Shown here: piece after piece, positions 59,875-64,000 of the stretch | Layout: each line of letters begins with the position of its first letter | Numbering within the stretch: position 1 is the first letter of the stretch | Assembly (NCBI GenBank): GCA_944990035.1 | Contig: CALYLX010000117.1 | Location: forward strand, 310,001 to 374,000 | Origin: Clitopilus passeckerianus | Taxonomy: Eukaryota > Basidiomycota > Agaricomycetes > Agaricales > Entolomataceae | Direction of reading: 5' to 3' | Length of the DNA stretch: 64,000 bases | Notes under the pieces: model-generated | The model's database searches: none | Told to the model about the DNA's origin: nothing | The model's input: the letters and a program-made list of their open reading frames with translations, nothing else | Program-made: the position numbers and the translations under genes

Positions 59875-61122
59875 TTAGTTCGTTCTAATGGCAGCCTCTG
59901 TTGTAAGAATAGTATGGTCAGAGAAGTGAAAGTGCGGAAAACATGAAGAAAACTTACTGAAAAATTCGTAAGATAGCCAACATAGCGCGGTGCTCGGCAT
60001 GATAGTCAGAACTCGAGGTGTCAGGCCACGCCCGAACCCTTTGACACCGTCTCGTTTCCAGATGACTGAAAACGCGTCCATCATCCCCCTGACATTCCGA
60101 ATATCGGCCTCTGTAGAGGTACCACGGGTTTGCAGAATCGTCTTGGCCACGTCCAATGGAGTTGTAACCGCAGCAGCCACCGCTCCGGCCACCGCTCCCG
60201 AAGCAATATGAGTCGAAGGCGAGTATTCGTGCCGTGGGTTCAACCACCGCTTCATCTGCTCGTAGACGGTGAATTGGATTGCGTTGAAGGGTATTGATAT
60301 GGCCAGTGTTGTAGGATAGGAGACATAGAAAGCGCTGATGCCTTCAGTTCTGTATACGGTTCTTGCACAGTCCATAACCGAACGGAAAGTCGACTTGTGA
60401 AGCTGCATCCGCTGCTTGACAACTGTTAGAATGAATGTCAGATATCATAGAGCTGGAGTATGACATAGAACCACTGACCATCGAAAGGGTTCATTAGAGC
60501 ATCGCTGGCAATGGTGGCGGATGCACCAGCTAGAGCTATCGGAAAGAAATTAGCCTTCTTGAGCTTGACTTTTCCAAGGTCTGACTCACAAGTTGCAACC
60601 CATTGATTCCCTGCCTTATTTCCGCCAGCCAACTCCTTTACGGCCTCCAGTGTTCCGAAATGGACAGCGTGCGCGGGCCCAGCTCCCAAGATGACCGAAG
60701 AGACTCCTCGCCAGAGGGCCCTCATCCCCTCTGTCGATGATATACGCGTGAAAGCATTGCCAACACCAGTATAGACGGCCACCGGAGATGTTGCAAAGAC
60801 TTGCATACGCGTCTATCAGATAAAAAAAAAAGTGCCGTGTCATCAGCATGACAAGTCCGGTTGAGCACCTCATGAAAACACAAACTTTTATGCTGTCGAC
60901 CGGGAACATGACCGCATGCTCGGAAATTCCTGCCTGTCCATAGATGAGTCTTCCACAGTGAGTCTGAGTGAATTTGAACCAAGTACCAGAGCACCAGCCA
61001 GCATGTTAACCTGAGTCCCCAAGCCATGTCAATTTGCGAATATGAGACACTAAGAAGGTCGTAAAAAAATACGTACAGCGAAACCTGCATTGTCGGGGAG
61101 CGCCTCGTAATCAATTTCTGCC
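59875..61122 (-). CDS. MRS3/4: Mitoferrin-like mitochondrial iron carrier (Mrs3/Mrs4)
   Basis: Starts MAEIDYEALPDNAGFA at about 61122; several short exons follow to the stop at 59875-59877, about 290-300 aa. Three tandem mitochondrial-carrier repeats are visible through their signatures PVDSIKTRMQ, PFDVVKQRMQ and PLDVAKTILQTRG. SEHAVMFPVDSIK, ALMNPFD and IPFNAIQFTVYEQMK match the mitoferrin pattern, with the GLTPRVLTIMPSTALCWLSYE end. The protein would sit in the inner mitochondrial membrane and import Fe2+ for haem and iron-sulfur cluster synthesis. The last short exon gives YEFFKAAIRTN. Confidence 0.85.
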
Positions 61123-62524
61123 ATTAGTCGTGTTGGACGTTGTTGAGGCTCGAGGTCAGCCTAAAATGTCCCCCGGAAGGAAGTGCTGGTGATGGCGAGG
61201 GGGAGAAACCGGTAAAACGCTGATCGACTGGAGGTTCGCACTTTTCTCCGAGCGTCTGTGCAGAATTCAGGGTTACCGGAATTACGACTCTTGCCTTTGA
61301 TTTCATGGTCCTAGGAAGCTTGCTATATTCAATAATATGCATTCGTGGACTTTGACGCTGGATTTCCGACGCTACATAGTACACTGGGTCTTACTGCCTC
61401 CTTTTCCCCATTAAGTTACTGTTCAGACTCCACTTCTCGTTCGCTGTCTGGTGAACTGGCATAAATTGGCCAATGTCTTGCCACTCAGATGTCCTCATAC
61501 CTCCTTGGAAAGACGGAGACTGTACTGCGGGCGCCAAATCGGTATTGACATACGCACCTGTACTTCCGCTTCGTCTATCGGTGTGGCGATCCACACACAA
61601 CTTGCACGCAACCTGAAGAGTCTGCCGAGATTGTTGCCAAACGAATCACTTCTGCGCAATGTTCACGTACTGTTGATCGAGAAGTGGAACTGTCTTCTTA
61701 TACCTCAATTTTTTCCAGCGGAACGCCATCAGCGTACACTTGGATCTCTCAGAACGGGAGGCCATCTGGCTACCATCTCATACCTCAGGACCGATAAAAC
61801 CTACTTTGCTTCCAATTTGCTCCTCTGCTTTGTGAAGCATCTGCCAACCTGGGTCTTTCTCGCTGTCACTGATATGTGACAGCTCCACGGGTTTGGTAAA
61901 TAGGAGGGGATATCCGTGGGCTTTGCATCCTCATTCAAGCGATACAACAGCGATTACACCCGGTTGAAGGATAAATTCACTTCGGCCTTTCGCCATTCGA
62001 CCTGGTCACGCCACAGGGAGTGCTCACCGAACTCGTACCCTAACTGACTTGGCCAAGGGCCTTACATCTCTCCTGAGAAACAAGAATGAGATTGTTGGGG
62101 TGTCAACACGAAGGCAAGAGTCGGTACCTACCCTTCTCACGCGGCATTTGAAACACCAGGGCAACACGGGTCTTCTCTGGAGTATCTTTCTAGGTGCAAA
62201 CTCGGCAGCAATGCTGACGAAGTCAAAGGATAAGCGGACGGAGAGTAACACGGTCTCCAATCCATGGCCAGGCTTTTCAAGTCGGATGGAATACAACTTA
62301 GGGGCGAAAAACCTGGACACTTGTCCTGTGGTACCAAACATGCATGCATGAGCGCAGGAGGTCCTATCACAAGTGGGAGAAAACACACGAATAGCCTTTA
62401 TTGTAATTGCCCTCCGCACAGAAGCAAAATGGAAGCCGAATGTCAAGTAGAAGATACACTAGATACGATAAGTCTAAATTTTGGCCCACTCTCACATATC
62501 TTCATGTCTGACTCTCCAACAAAT
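61123..62524. other. Unassigned 1.4-kb region with possible exon fragments
   Basis: No gene I can support. On the reverse strand there are coding-looking pieces between about 62300 and 61680 (for example DSEKDPGWQMLHKAEEQIGS near 61860-61800 and YEFGEHSLWRDQ near 62035-62000) that do not join into one convincing frame. They may be a short secreted-protein gene or a decayed one. Confidence 0.35.
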
Positions 62525-63457
62525 TCAGGAGCTCTTGGGAGACCTCTTTGGACTAGAAGACTTTTTGTACTCTGGGGGTGTCCCCGAGGACTCCCAGGTC
62601 CACAGCCTGGGTTCAATCTCCTTCTTGGTATCCACGAAATCTTCCTTATGGTGAAGGCTATTTCAATGCCATTAACACGTGAAGATAGACATGGCACTCA
62701 CGTCGCCTTTCTTAATGATATGTTCCCAGTCGATTAAATGGACTTTCTGGCCGCTGACGAGGACCTCCAGAAGAGTTTGAGTACTTCAAAACGAACGTAA
62801 ATATAGCAAGCAATTACATTATTCATGTTGAGATCACTACCAATGATTGGTATAGCTTGAGTACGCCGATAGAAGGATAGAATGTGGAGGACGAAGGCAG
62901 TACGTACCCATGCAGAATGCCGTGGTCATGAGCAATTCTTGCCGCTTCTTCTGCGACTATGGACTTCCAACGGTACACGAAGTCCCTTCGCTGGTCGTGG
63001 GGTACATTGGCCACCAGCTCAGCCAATGGTGTCCCTATTACTTCTTTCATGACTATGGCATTGGCAACCTTATTGGCGGCGATGAATTGACCAGCCGCAG
63101 TCAGACCCTCGATCTCGTTGTTGGTTACTTTTGCGCGGCCAGTGTAAATTTTAATTACGTAGCCTGGGTTTGGCATGTCGCCCCACTTGGCTGTAGTTGA
63201 GCATCAGCAATGACTTAACCTGCGCGAAGTTTGAAATACGACTTACTAAGGCGGTAAACTTTTGACTTGGTGTGCTTCTGGGGACTGAGCAATTTCCCCA
63301 GCTCTGCTATCTTGCCACCGACATCGAGGGTTTCGGCACGACGGTCAAGTATCACACGATCGGATCTGACGGGGGCGGCATGGACAGTCACTACAGCGCT
63401 GAGCGACGCCGATAAGAGGACGACAAGTTGGATAGAGAAAAGCCTAGAAATCCGCAT
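62525..63457 (-). CDS. Small kinase-like protein with signal peptide
   Basis: Five exons (reverse): 63457-63247, 63190-62908, 62836-62818, 62764-62702, 62644-62525; 231 aa. A signal peptide (MRISRLFSIQLVVLLSASLS...AAP) precedes a short linker and a compact kinase-fold core. Visible motifs are GYVIKIYTG with a beta3-like lysine, EIEGLTAAGQF as alphaC, a hinge-like AIVMKEVIGTPLAEL, the catalytic loop HGILHGDLNMNNVLV and the metal site HLIDWE in place of DFG. This layout resembles the APH/choline-kinase-like branch and small fungal kinase-like proteins rather than Ser/Thr kinases. The C-lobe is cut short: about 50 residues follow IDWE and end in a Ser/Lys-rich tail. Catalytic Asp and Asn are present. 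Secretory-pathway destination is inferred from the signal peptide; role unknown. Confidence 0.7.
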
Positions 63458-64000
63458 AATGCTTCTAGTGACGGCACGAGCGAGGATTTCGAATTTGCGA
63501 GACCCAACAAGTCAAACAGAGGAGCGTAGGAGAGTTCAACTCTGGAGGACCAGCCTGAGGAAACCAGTCTAGAAAGATAGACCTGTATATATACTTTCAT
63601 AGTCAGGGACGCAATGTGCATCTCAAGGCTTCCAAGGCAGATCACTCTACGAAATCATGATTCTGTGGGCTTCAAGCATCGCGCGCCCACTGGCGACGAC
63701 TTGAACTGCATGCCACCCAAGGCATCAGGGCTCAAATTACGCGACGGCAAGTGACACACAGATGTTATCCAGTATTTGAGTGAGACTTTGTGGCTTTGTA
63801 ACTGGCAGGAGATTGGTATTCGAGCTTCGTTTCACTTTGATGATAGCTTGTAGGCAGAGTTTATAAGTCCAGGGTGTGAACCGTCCAGCACAGATGATCG
63901 GTACAGACCGTGAGCCAACTGCCGATCTACCAGGATTGGAAAATCAGTGTTGTTTGCCCGCTCATGCTTGTACTAGTTCTTGTAGGTCCAGCGTGAGTCC
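63458..64000. other. Upstream flank, end of window
   Basis: No gene supported. A TATATATA stretch at about 63586-63594 lies some 130 bases before the start of the secreted kinase-like gene and may be its TATA region. Confidence 0.4.

Noticed and set aside
62575..62630. Possible tRNA-like segment with GGTTCAATCTCC
   Set aside because: It lies in the last exon of the secreted kinase-like gene and no acceptor or anticodon stems can be formed.
1..64000. CRISPR arrays, bacterial promoters or operons
   Set aside because: The sequence is eukaryotic with spliceosomal introns; no spaced direct repeats were seen.

Overview
The window looks like genomic DNA of a basidiomycete, most likely an Agaricomycete. 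Genes are split by many short GT-AG introns of about 45-80 nt and lie close together on both strands. Typical mushroom families are present: NACHT-WD40 STAND proteins, an F-box protein, and a CE15 glucuronoyl esterase with a fungal CBM1, which suggests a lignocellulose degrader.

Layout. (1) About 0.2-22.1 kb: seven consecutive genes, all on the + strand. Two paralogous NACHT-WD40 NLR-like proteins of almost equal length (NLR1 186-4267, NLR2 10305-14387) are interleaved with five paralogous kinase-fold genes, called A-E here: A 4666-7011, B 7758-9837, C 14823-16965, D 17595-19754, E 20277-22110. All five share an N-terminal domain I do not recognise and the same intron positions. Only E keeps a complete set of catalytic kinase motifs; A-D are pseudokinases at different stages of loss, and D also has reading-frame breaks. 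(2) 22.7-28.1 kb: a large acidic nuclear-looking protein on the - strand, a small hypothetical gene and a likely DASH subunit Hsk3. (3) 28.4-40.2 kb: a very large - strand gene resembling Mus7/MMS22, then + strand genes for a makorin-type RING E3, the SAGA subunit Hfi1/Ada1 and an F-box protein. (4) 40.2-43.6 kb: gene-free DNA holding a 2.0-kb element with terminal inverted repeats. (5) 43.6-50.7 kb: CE15 esterase with C-terminal CBM1 (-), Lyc1-like lysine acetyltransferase (+) and a type II membrane glycosyltransferase-like protein (+). (6) 50.8-61.1 kb: housekeeping genes on the - strand: PAT1, glycogen debranching enzyme and a mitoferrin-like carrier. (7) 62.5-63.5 kb: a small signal-peptide-bearing kinase-like protein on the - strand.

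How the genes may work together. The first 22 kb is the most striking part. Two NLRs with no recognisable N-terminal effector domain are packed with one apparently active kinase and four pseudokinase relatives. The arrangement resembles the logic of plant NLR-pseudokinase guard/decoy loci (ZAR1 with the ZED1-related pseudokinases and PBL kinases), but nothing in the sequence proves that these proteins interact. The remaining genes look like ordinary conserved functions in mRNA decay, glycogen turnover, iron transport, DNA repair and chromatin.

Exon boundaries were derived by hand from splice consensus, reading frame and paralogue comparison. They are firm for the NLRs, kinases, makorin, Hfi1, F-box, Lyc1 and secreted kinase-like genes, and approximate for PAT1, GDB1 and the 3' half of the MMS22-like gene.
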